DNA of 64,000 bases, from the NCBI RefSeq assembly GCF_000020605.1, contig NC_012781.1, positions 992,001-1,056,000 on the forward strand, in the 5' to 3' direction. The notes beneath the pieces are model-generated. The model was not told the origin of the DNA and searched no databases. It worked only from the letters and a program-made list of their open reading frames with translations. Below are positions 25,768-37,800 of the stretch, piece by piece. This stretch comes from Agathobacter rectalis ATCC 33656. Lineage in GTDB: Bacteria > Bacillota > Clostridia > Lachnospirales > Lachnospiraceae. The translations under genes were made by a program, and so were the position numbers. Every line of letters starts with the position of its first letter. Position 1 is the first letter of the stretch.

Positions 25768-27081
25768 ATGAAGAATTATAAATTTTTAGTACCTATATTG
25801 CTTGTAGCATTGTTAGGAGGCTCTGTATATAAAACATACAGTGACAGAGAAAAAATTAATAAACAATATGATAATGATATAACTCAGGCCAGACAGAATA
25901 GGAAGCTTGAGGTTTATGTGAATGCAGAGGAGGACTATCTTGATGCCTTAAAGCTTAAAGATTCAGCGAAGCTTCGGGCAGAGCTGGGAGAGATGTATAT
26001 AGAAGCGGAGGATTTAAGAACAGCTGCCAAATGGGGAGAGTCTCTCATAAGTGAATATCCCAAGGAACAGGTGGGATATGAGTTTTTGATTCAGGTGTAT
26101 TTGGAGCAGAAAGACTATGCCTCTTGTTTCAGGATAAAGGATGAAGCGGATGGACTGAAAATTTCATCAAAGAAGATTGAAGAGATTATTTCAGATATCA
26201 AATATGAGTATTATCTCGAAGGTGAATATGCACAGGTAGAGGAGTTCAGTAATGGCTATGCAGCAGTAAAGAAAGAAAAAAAGTGGGGCTATCTGAACAG
26301 CAAAGGGCATCGTGTAATAGAATCCGAATTTGAAGAGGCGGGAGCGTTTGCTAAAGAGGTTGCACCTGTTATAGATGACAAAGGCAGGGCATTTTATATA
26401 GACAACGAGGGCAACAGAAAGATAGTCATTGATTTTGTCGACAATATTGAGAAGCTGGGATATATGTCAATGGATAATATTTTTCCTGTAAATGATGGCA
26501 AAAAATGGAGCCTGTACAGTCTGGACAGCAAGAAAAAGATAGCTGGTGACTATGATGAGGTTTCAGCCATGGGAAATGGAGTAGCAGCTGTCAAGTCTGA
26601 TGATAAATGGAGCCTTATTGATACCAAAGGAAAGAAAGTGACAAAAGATAAATATGATTCGGTTGTTATGGACAGTAAAGGAATAGTATGTAGAAACGAT
26701 AGGGTATTTGCAAAGCAGAATGGATATTATTATTTATTTGATTCTAAAGGCAATAAGGTTGTAAAAACTAAATTTGATGATGCACGGCTATTTGCAGATG
26801 ATGGATATGCCGCAGTATGTGTGGACGGCAAATGGGGATTTGTTGATAAGGATGGTAAACAGGTGATTAAGCCTCAATTTAATGAGGCTCATAGCTTTTC
26901 AAACGGATTGGCGGCCGTCAGATTTTCAAATGGCTGGGGCTATGTGGATGAAAAGGGGAATAAGGTCATTGAGACAGGATTTGATGATGCGTGCGATTTC
27001 AATGAACAGGGCAAGACATTTGTTAAGACGGATGATAAATGGCAGGTTTTGACACTATATTTATACAATCATGAATCATAG
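25768..27081 (+). CDS. WG-repeat protein with N-terminal anchor
   Basis: A 437-residue protein with an N-terminal signal anchor (MKNYKFLVPILLVALLGGSVYK). A TPR-like helical part (about 45-145) precedes six to seven WG/KWG beta repeats (about 155-430), for example KWGYLNSKGHRVI, KWGFVDKDGKQVI and GWGYVDEKGNKVI. WG repeats form beta-propeller-like binding surfaces of unknown ligand. It is probably exposed outside the membrane. It lies 10 bp after tadV in the same unit. Confidence 0.82.
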   Translation: MKNYKFLVPILLVALLGGSVYKTYSDREKINKQYDNDITQARQNRKLEVYVNAEEDYLDALKLKDSAKLRAELGEMYIEAEDLRTAAKWGESLISEYPKEQVGYEFLIQVYLEQKDYASCFRIKDEADGLKISSKKIEEIISDIKYEYYLEGEYAQVEEFSNGYAAVKKEKKWGYLNSKGHRVIESEFEEAGAFAKEVAPVIDDKGRAFYIDNEGNRKIVIDFVDNIEKLGYMSMDNIFPVNDGKKWSLYSLDSKKKIAGDYDEVSAMGNGVAAVKSDDKWSLIDTKGKKVTKDKYDSVVMDSKGIVCRNDRVFAKQNGYYYLFDSKGNKVVKTKFDDARLFADDGYAAVCVDGKWGFVDKDGKQVIKPQFNEAHSFSNGLAAVRFSNGWGYVDEKGNKVIETGFDDACDFNEQGKTFVKTDDKWQVLTLYLYNHES

Positions 27082-27099
27082 AACAAAGGAGACAAAGGC

Positions 27100-28788
27100 A
27101 TGAGTTTTACATATGAAAATCAAGGAAACAATACTTATCTGGTATATAAAATAGGAGCTTCGGATAATGTGGATACAATGAGCCTTGGAATGATTACTAA
27201 TAATAAGATAGATGGAATTGTTCCGACTCTGTTCACCCAGTCAGATACTGATAGATTTATTAAATATAATATTTCTGCAAAAGTGTCAGCAAAAGAGTTT
27301 TTATCAGGAGTTGTAAATAAGAAGAGATTACTAGGTGTGTTTATCAGCGTATTAAAGGCAATTAAATCAACAGAGGAATATATGATTGATGCGAGAAGCC
27401 TGTTGATTGATTTGGAACATATCTATGTTGATGTGTCAAAGTGTGATGCAATGCTGGTATGTCTTCCTTTGGTCAGACAGAATGAGTCTGTTAATATTCC
27501 TATGTTTTTTAAGCAGATAATGTTTAGTACACAGTTTGACCAAAATGAGAATTGCGATTATGTTGCACAGATTATTAATTATCTGAATAGTACACCTGTA
27601 TTTTCTGTGGATGCTTTTGAAAAGCTCCTGATGGACATAGATGCTGATAATTTAAATATTGCAGCTTCAAAGGCTGTTGCTGGTCAGCAAAAACCGGTTC
27701 AACCACAGAGCCAGTCACAGAGTCAGCAGCCTAAACCTATGCAGCCTGCTATGAATCAGCTAAAGAATACACAGGTACAGACAAATATGCCATCTCAGGG
27801 GAAAATGCAATCACAGCGTGAAACACAATCTGCAAATAATGTGGTACAGCCTAATCAGGTGAATTTTGCAGTACCTAATATGAATCCACAAAACCAGAAT
27901 AGAATTAATAATAATGTGCAGATGGGGACGAATATTTCAGGTACATATGTGGAAACAACCAGTGAGAAGCAGATGTCCATGTTTGGACTTTTGACACATT
28001 ACAGTAAAGAAAATAAGCAGATTTACGAAAGACAAAAAGCCCAAAGAAAGGCTCAAAAGGAAGCAGAAAAAAACGGAGCAGCAATGCCTGGTCAAAATGT
28101 GAAGGCATCAAATACTTCATTCGCCATCCCAGGCCAGCCACCACAGCAGCGTCCACAGCCTGCACAGGCACAGCCACAAAATGTAATGCCACAGCAGCCT
28201 CAACAACAATTTGTACAGCCACAGCGACAGTTCACACAGTCAAATCAGCCACAGCATCAGTTTGCACAGCCGCAACCGATGCCACAGGCACAGCAAAAGC
28301 CGGCGCAACAGGTTCAGCCACAGCCGGTGCAGAATCAAAATGCAAATACAGGCATGACCGGAAATCCATCAGTTCCACCACAGATTTTGGAGAACATGAC
28401 AAAGGCCGGTAATTTTGGAGAGACTACAGTGCTTGGAGTCGGTTCAGAGGCTGGAGAGACCACTGTTTTGGGAACATCACAGGCTCAGATTATTAAGCCT
28501 TATCTGCTTCGAATAAAGAATAATGAGAGAATAGAACTCAACAAGCCGGTATTTAGAATAGGAAAAGAAAGAAGCTATGTGGATTATTTTGTGAGTGACA
28601 ATACAGCGGTCAGCAGAAGCCACGCAAATATCATTAACAAGGACAATGAGTTTTATATTGTTGATACCAATTCAACAAACCATACATATGTGAATGGTTC
28701 AATGATTCAGAGCAATGTGGAGACTAAAATCGAGCATGGAACGAAAATCAGACTGGCGAATGAGGATTTTGAATTTTTCATGTACTAA
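27100..28788 (+). CDS. FHA-domain protein with DUF6382-like N-terminus
   Basis: A 562-residue cytoplasmic signalling protein. The N-terminal globular part (about 1-190) resembles DUF6382. A long Gln/Pro/Asn-rich disordered linker (about 200-440) is interrupted by a basic helix. Two GETTVLG motifs follow (about 445-462), then a C-terminal FHA domain (about 470-562) with FRIGKE, SRSHANI and NSTNHTYVNG, the phosphothreonine-binding residues. The FHA domain probably binds proteins phosphorylated by the kinase two genes on, and the ETTVL motifs may be targets themselves, as in GarA/OdhI-type proteins. Confidence 0.86.
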   Translation: MSFTYENQGNNTYLVYKIGASDNVDTMSLGMITNNKIDGIVPTLFTQSDTDRFIKYNISAKVSAKEFLSGVVNKKRLLGVFISVLKAIKSTEEYMIDARSLLIDLEHIYVDVSKCDAMLVCLPLVRQNESVNIPMFFKQIMFSTQFDQNENCDYVAQIINYLNSTPVFSVDAFEKLLMDIDADNLNIAASKAVAGQQKPVQPQSQSQSQQPKPMQPAMNQLKNTQVQTNMPSQGKMQSQRETQSANNVVQPNQVNFAVPNMNPQNQNRINNNVQMGTNISGTYVETTSEKQMSMFGLLTHYSKENKQIYERQKAQRKAQKEAEKNGAAMPGQNVKASNTSFAIPGQPPQQRPQPAQAQPQNVMPQQPQQQFVQPQRQFTQSNQPQHQFAQPQPMPQAQQKPAQQVQPQPVQNQNANTGMTGNPSVPPQILENMTKAGNFGETTVLGVGSEAGETTVLGTSQAQIIKPYLLRIKNNERIELNKPVFRIGKERSYVDYFVSDNTAVSRSHANIINKDNEFYIVDTNSTNHTYVNGSMIQSNVETKIEHGTKIRLANEDFEFFMY

Positions 28789-28833
28789 TAAAAAAAATCA
28801 CAGGATAAATATTACATATATTGAGGAAATGGC

Positions 28834-29610
28834 ATGGATTACGAAATTGCAGCCCAGACAGATGTGGGAACAGTCAAGAAAACAAATCAGGACAGCATAA
28901 TGATGAAACGTATTTTTACCAATCTTGGGAATATGGTTTTTGCAGTATTGTGTGATGGTATGGGAGGTCTTGCGAAGGGTGAGCTTGCCAGTGCTACGGT
29001 CATAAGAGCATTTGATAAGTGGGTCAACGATGATCTGCAGATGATTTGTCAGAATGGACCCGGATATATTGAGGATTCTGTAATCAGGGCACAGTGGGAG
29101 AGTATAGTAGCAAATCAGAATCAAAAAATCAAACAGTATGGAGCAGGTCAGGGCGTTAATCTTGGAACCACTGTAGTAGCGCTTCTTGTTACTGACAGGA
29201 GATACTATCTGATGAATGTCGGTGATTCAAGAGCATATCTTGTAAATGATAAGCTCATACAGCTTACTAAGGATCAGACATTTGTAGGTAGAGAGATAGA
29301 GCTGGGTCATATGACAATAGAGCAGGCTAAAACAGACCCGCGCAGAAATGTGCTTTTACAGTGTGTGGGTGCTTCTGAGATTGTTAATCCTGACATGTTT
29401 TTTGGAGATGTGCAAAGTGGTACGGAGTTTCTGCTTTGTTCGGATGGTTTCAGACATGAGATTACATCTGATGAGATTTATCAGGCAATCAGACCATCAT
29501 TTATGACAAACAGGGATGTGATGAATAGGCAGCTTCGTTCTTTGATAGAACTCAACATGCAGCGTAGGGAGAGAGACAATATCACAGCAGCGCTGATTAA
29601 GGTACAGTAG
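28834..29610 (+). CDS. PP2C-type protein phosphatase
   Basis: A 258-residue Mn/Mg-dependent Ser/Thr phosphatase of the PrpC/Stp group. Metal-binding motifs include QTDVGTVKKTNQDS, VLCDGMGGLAKGE, the GDSRAYL strand and LLCSDGFRHEIT, with a late RERDNITA motif. It should reverse the action of the adjacent kinase. The order phosphatase then kinase is usual in Firmicutes. Start ATG 28834 follows GAGGAAA. Confidence 0.93.
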   Translation: MDYEIAAQTDVGTVKKTNQDSIMMKRIFTNLGNMVFAVLCDGMGGLAKGELASATVIRAFDKWVNDDLQMICQNGPGYIEDSVIRAQWESIVANQNQKIKQYGAGQGVNLGTTVVALLVTDRRYYLMNVGDSRAYLVNDKLIQLTKDQTFVGREIELGHMTIEQAKTDPRRNVLLQCVGASEIVNPDMFFGDVQSGTEFLLCSDGFRHEITSDEIYQAIRPSFMTNRDVMNRQLRSLIELNMQRRERDNITAALIKVQ

Positions 29611-29621
29611 GAGGAAAGTTT

Positions 29622-31301
29622 ATGCTTGAGATTGGTTCTCTTGTTGATGGAAAATACAAGATACTGAATGAAGTGGGCCATGGTGGGATGAGTATCGTTT
29701 ACCTGGCTATGAACGAAAAAGCAAATAAGCAGTGGGCTATTAAAGAGGTACGAAAAGACGGTGTAAAGGATTTTGAGGTTGTGAAGCAGAGTCTTGTGGC
29801 TGAGACAGACATGCTAAAAAAACTTAATCATCCTTATCTGCCGGATATTGTGGACGTCATAGAGGATGACGACAGATTCCTGATTGTCATGGATTACATA
29901 CAGGGAAATTCACTTAGCAAGGCTATTGAAGAGTATGGCGCATTGCCTCAGGATGATGTGATTCATTGGGCTAAGCAGCTGTGCGATGTACTTGGATATC
30001 TGCATTCACAGAATCCACCTATCATATATCGTGACATGAAGCCTGCCAATATTATGCTTAAACCTGATGGCAATATCACTCTTATTGATTTTGGAACAGC
30101 AAGAGAGTTTAAAGAAAAAAATCTGGCTGATACGACATGTCTCGGAACTATGGGATATGCAGCTCCGGAGCAGTTTGGAGGAATGGGACAGACGGATGGC
30201 AGAACAGATATTTATTGTCTTGGTGCTACACTATATCATCTGGTTACAGGGAAAAACCCATGTGAGCCACCTTATGAAATCAGGCCAATCAGAGAGATAA
30301 ACCCAAGCTTGTCAGGTGGACTTGAAAGAATCATTTTAAAGTGTACACAGCCTAATCCGGCTAACAGATATCAGAATGCGGCAGAGCTGATGTATGCTCT
30401 TGAGCACTATGATGAGATAGATGATATATATAGAAAAAAACAAAAAAGAAAGCTTGCAGCTTTTATCACTACATCGGTAATTACAGTGATTTTGGGAGCA
30501 ACCTCTATATGGGGATATGTTTCAGCCGAGAATAAAAAAAGTGAAAACTATGATAACATTCTGAAAACGGCAGGTACTTATGAGGACTATTACAATGCGA
30601 TAATTACAGACCCTACCAGGACAGATGCATATCTGAAGCTGAATGATATGCTTACAAGTGATTTTGTATTGGACAAGGATGAGGCAAACATACTTGCAAA
30701 GATACAGGTCGGACTGGATAGAAAAAACAGTGACGGATATTCGCAGACGTATGATGTGCTTTCGGATTTGAAAAAGAAAAATCCTGACGGGTATCAGGAG
30801 GTCTGCTATCAGTATGGTGAGAGCTTTCTTTTCTACTATGATATAAATGTGGAAAAGGACAGATATGCCAATGCCGCCAAGTGGTACAAGGATGCTGTGC
30901 AGAAATATCCTGTTGCACAGATATATTGTGATATTTCCGATTGTCTGGATCTCATAAGTCAGTATGGTGGAGCAAAGGTTAAGCAGACAGAGAAGATGTA
31001 TGATGAGTATGCAAATCTTTGGAAAAAGGTTACAGAGCTGGAAAAGGAATCGGAACAGTTTGACAGTGTGGATTCAAAGCTTCAGGTGTGGAATGAAGTA
31101 GATGATATTATAAACAACAATATTTCTCCGCTTTTGGAGGTGACATCCAAGGATGATGTGATTGCACTTTTGGATGATATTTCAGACAGTTCGACTAAGG
31201 TTGACAAATCGGTTATTGCAGATGATATGAAGAAGCTTCAGGACAACATCGAGTCGACAAAGCAGAAGATAAACACGGTAAAGGAGGCTGAGAAAGAATG
31301 A
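29622..31301 (+). CDS. Hanks-type Ser/Thr kinase with membrane anchor
   Basis: A 559-residue receptor-like kinase. The N-terminal kinase domain (about 8-265) has the glycine loop VGHGGMSIVYLA, catalytic lysine in WAIKEV, YRDMKPANIML, DFGTA and the activation segment GTMGYAAPEQFG. The HRD motif reads YRD. A membrane segment (about 281-303) leads to an external helical, TPR-like domain (310-559) rather than PASTA repeats, so it probably senses something other than muropeptides. It is 11 bp after the phosphatase and overlaps the next gene by 4 bp. Confidence 0.93.
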   Translation: MLEIGSLVDGKYKILNEVGHGGMSIVYLAMNEKANKQWAIKEVRKDGVKDFEVVKQSLVAETDMLKKLNHPYLPDIVDVIEDDDRFLIVMDYIQGNSLSKAIEEYGALPQDDVIHWAKQLCDVLGYLHSQNPPIIYRDMKPANIMLKPDGNITLIDFGTAREFKEKNLADTTCLGTMGYAAPEQFGGMGQTDGRTDIYCLGATLYHLVTGKNPCEPPYEIRPIREINPSLSGGLERIILKCTQPNPANRYQNAAELMYALEHYDEIDDIYRKKQKRKLAAFITTSVITVILGATSIWGYVSAENKKSENYDNILKTAGTYEDYYNAIITDPTRTDAYLKLNDMLTSDFVLDKDEANILAKIQVGLDRKNSDGYSQTYDVLSDLKKKNPDGYQEVCYQYGESFLFYYDINVEKDRYANAAKWYKDAVQKYPVAQIYCDISDCLDLISQYGGAKVKQTEKMYDEYANLWKKVTELEKESEQFDSVDSKLQVWNEVDDIINNNISPLLEVTSKDDVIALLDDISDSSTKVDKSVIADDMKKLQDNIESTKQKINTVKEAEKE

Positions 31302-31843
31302 CATATGATATTTACAGGCTGATTTTTATCGTGGGTGCCATATCGTGTGCTGTAATGTTTGTGGTTTCAGTGATACTATTTATTACACTTAAAATTCCAA
31401 ATGTAATTGGTGATTTAACAGGCAGAAATGCAAAAAAGGCAATTGAAAATATTAGAAAGCAGAATGAAGCCTCCGGTGGAAAAGCTTATAAGGCAAGTGC
31501 AGTTAATCTGGAAAGAGGCAGACTGACAGATAAAATGACTCCGTCAGGAAATTTGCAAAGACGTGGAATCACAAGCGGTTTTGGGGTTCATACAGAAAAA
31601 ATCAGCACTATGAAGCTAGAACAGCAGGCATCTGTTGGAATGGATACAGATAATGAAAGTAATGAGACGATGGTTCTTGAACAGAATTACTCAAATGAGA
31701 CAACAGTTCTCAGTCAGCAGAATGTTGGGGAAACAACGGTACTTTCCTCAAATATGCCACAGAATCCAAGCGATACTACGGTTCTCAATCAGTTTATGGT
31801 ATTAGAGGATATTACCTTTATACATACAGATGAAATAATTTAA
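31298..31843 (+). CDS. Single-pass protein with repeated (E/D)T(T/M)VL motifs
   Basis: A 181-residue protein with one N-terminal membrane segment (about 8-30) and a long cytoplasm-facing or disordered tail. The tail carries four evenly spaced motifs: NETMVLEQ, NETTVLSQ, GETTVLSS and SDTTVLNQ (about 125-168). The same motif occurs twice in the FHA protein. Threonines after a glutamate in such a setting are typical kinase and FHA sites. Its ATG overlaps the kinase stop by 4 bp. It is likely the membrane docking substrate of the kinase/FHA pair. No family name known to me. Confidence 0.72.
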   Translation: MTYDIYRLIFIVGAISCAVMFVVSVILFITLKIPNVIGDLTGRNAKKAIENIRKQNEASGGKAYKASAVNLERGRLTDKMTPSGNLQRRGITSGFGVHTEKISTMKLEQQASVGMDTDNESNETMVLEQNYSNETTVLSQQNVGETTVLSSNMPQNPSDTTVLNQFMVLEDITFIHTDEII

Positions 31844-31861
31844 AGCAAAGGAGTGAGTAGC

Positions 31862-34800
31862 ATGAGAAAACGCATGATGGCCTTTTTAATGGCCCTACTT
31901 ATGGTTGTCACCATTTTGCCGGCAAACTTCACGATAGTTGAAGCGAATGATACAAATGGTGCTATCTACCTTAAGGTGACAGGTGCTTCGGAATGGACCA
32001 AGAAAGATGATATCAAGGTAACTGTTACTGACAGTACCGGAAAGGAAGTTGACCAAAAGTTTGTGAAGACCGAAGTGGTTGAGGCACAAACTGATTCTGG
32101 AAATACAAATCCAGATAATAAAAATCCAGATAATACCGATTCAGGTAATACCGATTTAGGTAATAACAATCCGGGTAATACTGATACCGGTAAGGATGAT
32201 GCTGCTGGCAAGGATACTGAAAATATAGGCTCAGAAAGTGGCTCTGACAATTCAAATGAGCCTGTCGGACAGGCAGATGAACAGCAGGATGCTAAGCCTG
32301 TAGCACTCAATAGCATAAAAATTGATGTGACAGATCTTGTCAAGGACAGTAATTACTCTGTGGATATATCTTCTGATGGATATCTTTTCTGGAAGAAGGA
32401 ATGCACTGCTGTGGAGGCTTCTTACAGTCCAGTTTATACAGAGGTTGCAATGGTTAAGGACACATATAAAGAGTTTGCTTTCTCCACAAATTTTAATGAC
32501 TGGAAACCAGGTACTACTCAAACACTTGCTGTGAATGGCGCGGGTAATAATATTGTTAAATATGCATCTTCAGATCAGGAAACTGCAGCTGTTGATGAAA
32601 CTACTGGTGAAGTAACTATAAAGAAAGCCGGAAAAGTTTCTTTTACGGCTACACTATCTGTTGGTGATAGTTATAAGACAATCACACAGTCTGATGTAAC
32701 AATTGCAAAATTAGACCAGACACTTTCATTTACTGATGAAAATGCAGAGGTTTATGTAGGCGATGAGATTTCAACAATAGCAAAATCAAGTGCTAATGAT
32801 GCGAAAGGAAAAATCACTTATAGTGTGGTTAAAGGAGAAGATTACATCACACAGGATGCTGATTTTGCAAACAATGGTAAATGGACTGCAAAGAGCTATA
32901 ATAACAGTGCCGATGGAGTAAAAGTTACAATCAAGGCCGCTATTGCAGAGGATGATAAATATAACAGCACAGAGAATACATATACTACAACAATAAAGCC
33001 ATATGCTTACGATGATTTTAGAAAATATTGTGAGGTAGTTGGAACATCAAATACTGCTTCAGATGGAAAAATCTGGTATTCAGAAGTGACTAAAATCAAG
33101 GCAAAAGATGGTTATAAAATCAAAGATTCTGATGGCAGCTTTGTAGAAGAAATTGCTATAGATGCCAATGGTATCACACAGGGCGAAAATCAATTTACTC
33201 TTGTTATTGGACAGGAAAAGAAAAATTCAGAAAATGAAACTGTATCTTATATCAATGAGGGAACAGTAAGTGGAGCATACAACTATGATAGTGTAAAACC
33301 TACACTTTCCATAGCAAAGGATAATGATGCAGACTGGATAAACAAAAAAGATGTGGAAATTAAAGCTTCACCGTCTGATGCTGGTTCGCAGATTGCGGCT
33401 GTTAAGTATACAGTGACAGATGAAAAAGATAAGCCGCTTCTTGAAGAAACAACAGTTAATCCTAATGCTGATGGAAGCTATCTGATTACATTACAGGCAA
33501 GTAAATTTGCCAATAAAGAAATCAAGGTTAATGTTACAGCATACGATAATGCAGGTCTTAGATCTGATACACAGACTAAGATAATCAAATTTGATACAGA
33601 ACTGCCTAAGGCGGATCTGTCATTGAATAGTAATGAAGGTGAATATTATTTTACTGATAAAATATCTGTAGATATCAGTGCTACTGATAATTTTTCAGGC
33701 ATCGCTGATATAAAAGCAGTTTATCTCACAGATGATGTGACAAGTGCTTCTGGATGGGACATTAAGAATTTCAATTGGGATGCTGAAAATGTTCAAAATC
33801 TTGGAGCTGATGCTAAGAGTGTAACAATACCATTTGCAGATACCACAAATGCAGGAAATGTGTATGTCAAGGTGACGGATAAAGCAGGAAATGAAAACAT
33901 CACATCACTTTCTGATGATAAAAAATTCCACTTTGATAAGACTGCACCAACTGTAGGTATTGCATATTCTTCAGCTGATGAAAATACAACTAATGATAAT
34001 TATTCACAGTTAAAGGATGGGGTAGAATACTACAACCATGACAGATATGCACAGATTACTGTAACAGATGCCTCTTTTAACAAAAATGCTACTCAAATTA
34101 AAGTAGCGGTTGATAATAAAAAGGCAGTAAATATATTAGATAACAAGGCAGAAGTACAAGGTGCTGCTATTGTAAAAACAGATAATGAAATCTGGACTGA
34201 CAATAAAGATGGTTCATATACTGCAAAGCTTAAATTTACAGGTAATCATCTTTACAAAATTGAAGCTTCGTCAAAGGATTTAGCAGGAAATAAAACGGAG
34301 GAAGCTACTGTAGCTGATAGCAAATCAAAGGAATTCTATATTGATGAGGATGCTCCAGCTGGAAAAGTCCAGTTCTCAACAGATAAAACAAATGCAATTG
34401 GTAACTGGTGGAAAATTCTATTAAACTCATTCCCTGCAATATCTATTTTTAAACAAAATCAGTTGGATATCGTAGGTAGTGTGACTGACGGAAATTCCGG
34501 CATATGGACAGTCAGCTATTATGTAAATAAACTGGATACGGATACAGTTTTATCAGAGCAGCAGTTAAACGGTTTATCTGCTGGTAATTGGGAAAAAATT
34601 AAAATAAATAAATCAGATGATGGATACAGCTTTTGTGAGTCGTTAGACAAGTCCTATAATAAATATATAGTATATATAAAGATTGTAGATAACAGTGGAA
34701 ATGTAAAATATATAAGTACAGAAGGTGCTATAATCGATAACGAAGCACCTGAAATCACAGAAGTCAATATAGTAGATAGTGATAAAAATAAGCTTGAAGA

Positions 34801-37800
34801 CGAAAATGCAGATTTGTGGAAACAATCAAAGGTTTGTTTACAAGTAAAGGCTACTGATAATCTTTCCGGTATTGACAGATATGAGTATAAGCTTGAAGGG
34901 CTGAAAGACAATGGAACAGCTACTGGTACTGTCAAGTTGAAAGACACAAAGCTTGGAACCTTGAATGATGATTCAACAGTATTTGATCTTAAAAAGAGTG
35001 ATTATTATGCAGCCGATACAAAGGCTCTTAAGGCTACAATAACAGTTTATGACAGGGCTAATAACTCTTCAACAGTTGAAAAAATAATCAATATTGATAA
35101 ACAGGCTCCAACAGTTACCATCACCCGAGATGATGAGAACTTGAAGTTAGATAATAGCAAAGGCTGGAATAAAGATACCTTGACTTATACTGTTGTGGCA
35201 AAGGATGTAACAAGTGGTATTAAGGCAGAAAATGAAAATCCGGTTATTAATTATTATATTTACCTGGGTGGCAAGAAAATGAAAACCGGAAAGGTAAATG
35301 TTATAGACAAGAAATTGGATGCTTCCGGAGCTTATACAGAGGTTGTAGGAAATATAACTATTTCAAAAGATAAAGCTTATGATTCTAATAATTTAACGAT
35401 TGATGTAGATACCATAGATGTAGCTGGAAATAAGTCTGTGTCATCAGCTGATACAACGGATACAGCAAAGTATGATTTTACAGCTCCGACTGCAAAATTG
35501 GAGTTACAAGATGGAGTTGATGGTGATAAGTGGTTTACCAATGGTGCTACATTCACTGTTACTGCGCAGGACAATACTTCAGGAATTGAAAAAGTATGCT
35601 ATACAATCAAAAAAGCAGATGGAACTTATGTTGGAGAAAGTGCTGATGCTCCGGTAGAATTAATAACCGGTGTTGAAAGTGATGTAAAAAAGTATACAGA
35701 TAGTATTAGTATACCTGATGCGGCTAATTATGATACTGATAATTTGACAATCACAACATATACATATGACTTTGCCGGAAATAAGACAGAATGTAGTCAG
35801 ACAATTAAGTTTGATACAACAAACCCTACTGCTGATTTGACAGTAAATGCTGGTGCTAACCAGGATGGCTGGTTTAATTCCGGTGCAACATTTAGTGTAA
35901 AAGCATCAGATGCGACATCAGGTGTTGATAAAGTAGAATATATTGTAAAAGCCAGCAAGGATTCAAATGAAAATCTGACAAGTGGTACATTAACTTCTGA
36001 TACATTGCAGAAATCAGATAATGGTGATCTGACAGGAACAATAACAATTCCGAAAGATGCGTATTATGATTCAAAGAACCTTTATGTTGAAACTAAAACG
36101 TATGACAAAGCAGGAAATAAGACAGAATGTAGTCAGACAATCAAGTTTGATACAACACATCCTACAGCAGGTATAAGCTTTGACAAGGAAATGAAAAACA
36201 GCCTTAGTGACAAGGGTGGCTTTGAGGGTGCAAAGCATTTCTACAATAGAGATGTGAAGCTTTATGTAACAGCAAATGATGCTACATCAGGAATCAAATC
36301 AATCAAGTACTATGTAACTGCTGCCGGAGATGTACCGACAGAGGAAACCTGGGCTGATACAACAAATAAAAATGTTAATAGTATTCTCCCAGAAAAACAG
36401 GCAGGAACAAATGACAAGCTGAATATTCCGATAACAATATCGGATAAGTTTGCTAATTCAGCAGATAATCTCGGTGCAATCAATGTCTATGTTCAGGTTA
36501 TAGACACAGCAGACAATGAGACAGTTGTCAGCCTGAAGGATGATGAGAAAGATGAGACATTCAGGATTGATACAACAAAGCCGGAGATTAATGTAGAGTA
36601 TGCCACTGAGAAGGCTGCATACAGTGTAGTTGATGGTGCTGAGTATTACAATACAGAGCGTACAGCTAAAGTATCGGTTAAGGAAAACAGTGTATTCTTT
36701 AATCCGAAGCTTGTAAATATCTGGGTATCAGAGGATGGCGGAAAAGAAGTTGATATCAATAATAGTGATAAGCTTCCTAATGGTATCGTAAAGGATAGTG
36801 ACTGGACTCTTGGAGCCGGAAAAGATGCTGTAAGTACACTTACTGTTACGTTTACCAATAATCATAAGTATACCGTCCGTGTAGAAGCACAGGATTTGGC
36901 TGAGAATAAAGCAGATGGATACAAAATCAATAAATCTAATACATTTATTATTGATAAGAAAAATCCAACAGGTAACATGAAGTATAATTATCTGTCACAG
37001 GGAACTGACACTACATGGACGTCATTTGCAGATTGGAAGAATATCTTAAATGGTGGCAAATACGAGATTTCGCGTTTCTCTAAGGGAAAGATGTATGTTT
37101 CAGGTAGTGTAAGAGATGAATTCAGCGGAGTAAAAGAAGTAAGCTACAACGTTTCAAACAAGGATGGTGTATTTGCGGATGTGTCAGGAGTTACATCATG
37201 GACACCGATGAAATCAACTGGTAAGGATGGCTCATATGCTATCAGTTTACCGGAAAATGACATGAACTATGTTGTCTATCTGAAGATTGTAGATTATTCA
37301 GGAAATGTATCATATGTCAGCACAAATGGAGCAGTGCTTGATACACAGGCACCGAAGATTAATGTAACACTTCCGACTGATATCAATGGCATCTACGCTT
37401 CAAATGTAAATGTTGGCGTGTCAGTATCGGACAATGCAGCAACAGGTGTTGTTTCAGGTATCAGAAGTGTATCATACAAGGTAACAAGCCTGGGTCAGCA
37501 GACACAGACAGGAGATTTGTATACATACACTGCAACAGCAGGAAGCCTGAATGATCTGACTAAGTCAGTATCAAGAAATTTCACAGTTGATGCGGGATTA
37601 AACAACAGTAATGATGTACAGATCGAAGTGACAGCTGTTGATAATGCAGGAAACACTTATAAGACAACAAATGTAATCAAGATTGATATCACGGCGCCTA
37701 CGATTGAAGTAAGCTATGATAATAACAGTGGAGATACAACATTTGGAGATGATACTTACTTTAAGGAGTCAAGAACAGCAACAGTTAAGGTTACTGAGCG

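Noticed and set aside
27700-28400. CRISPR-like short repeats
   Set aside because: The CAGCCACAG-type repeats are Gln/Pro codons of the FHA protein linker, with no uniform repeat and spacer.
32025-32343. Minus-strand open frames opposite the Asn/Asp-rich tract
   Set aside because: They are produced by the repeated codons of the Ig-like gene and have low-complexity products with no ribosome binding sites.
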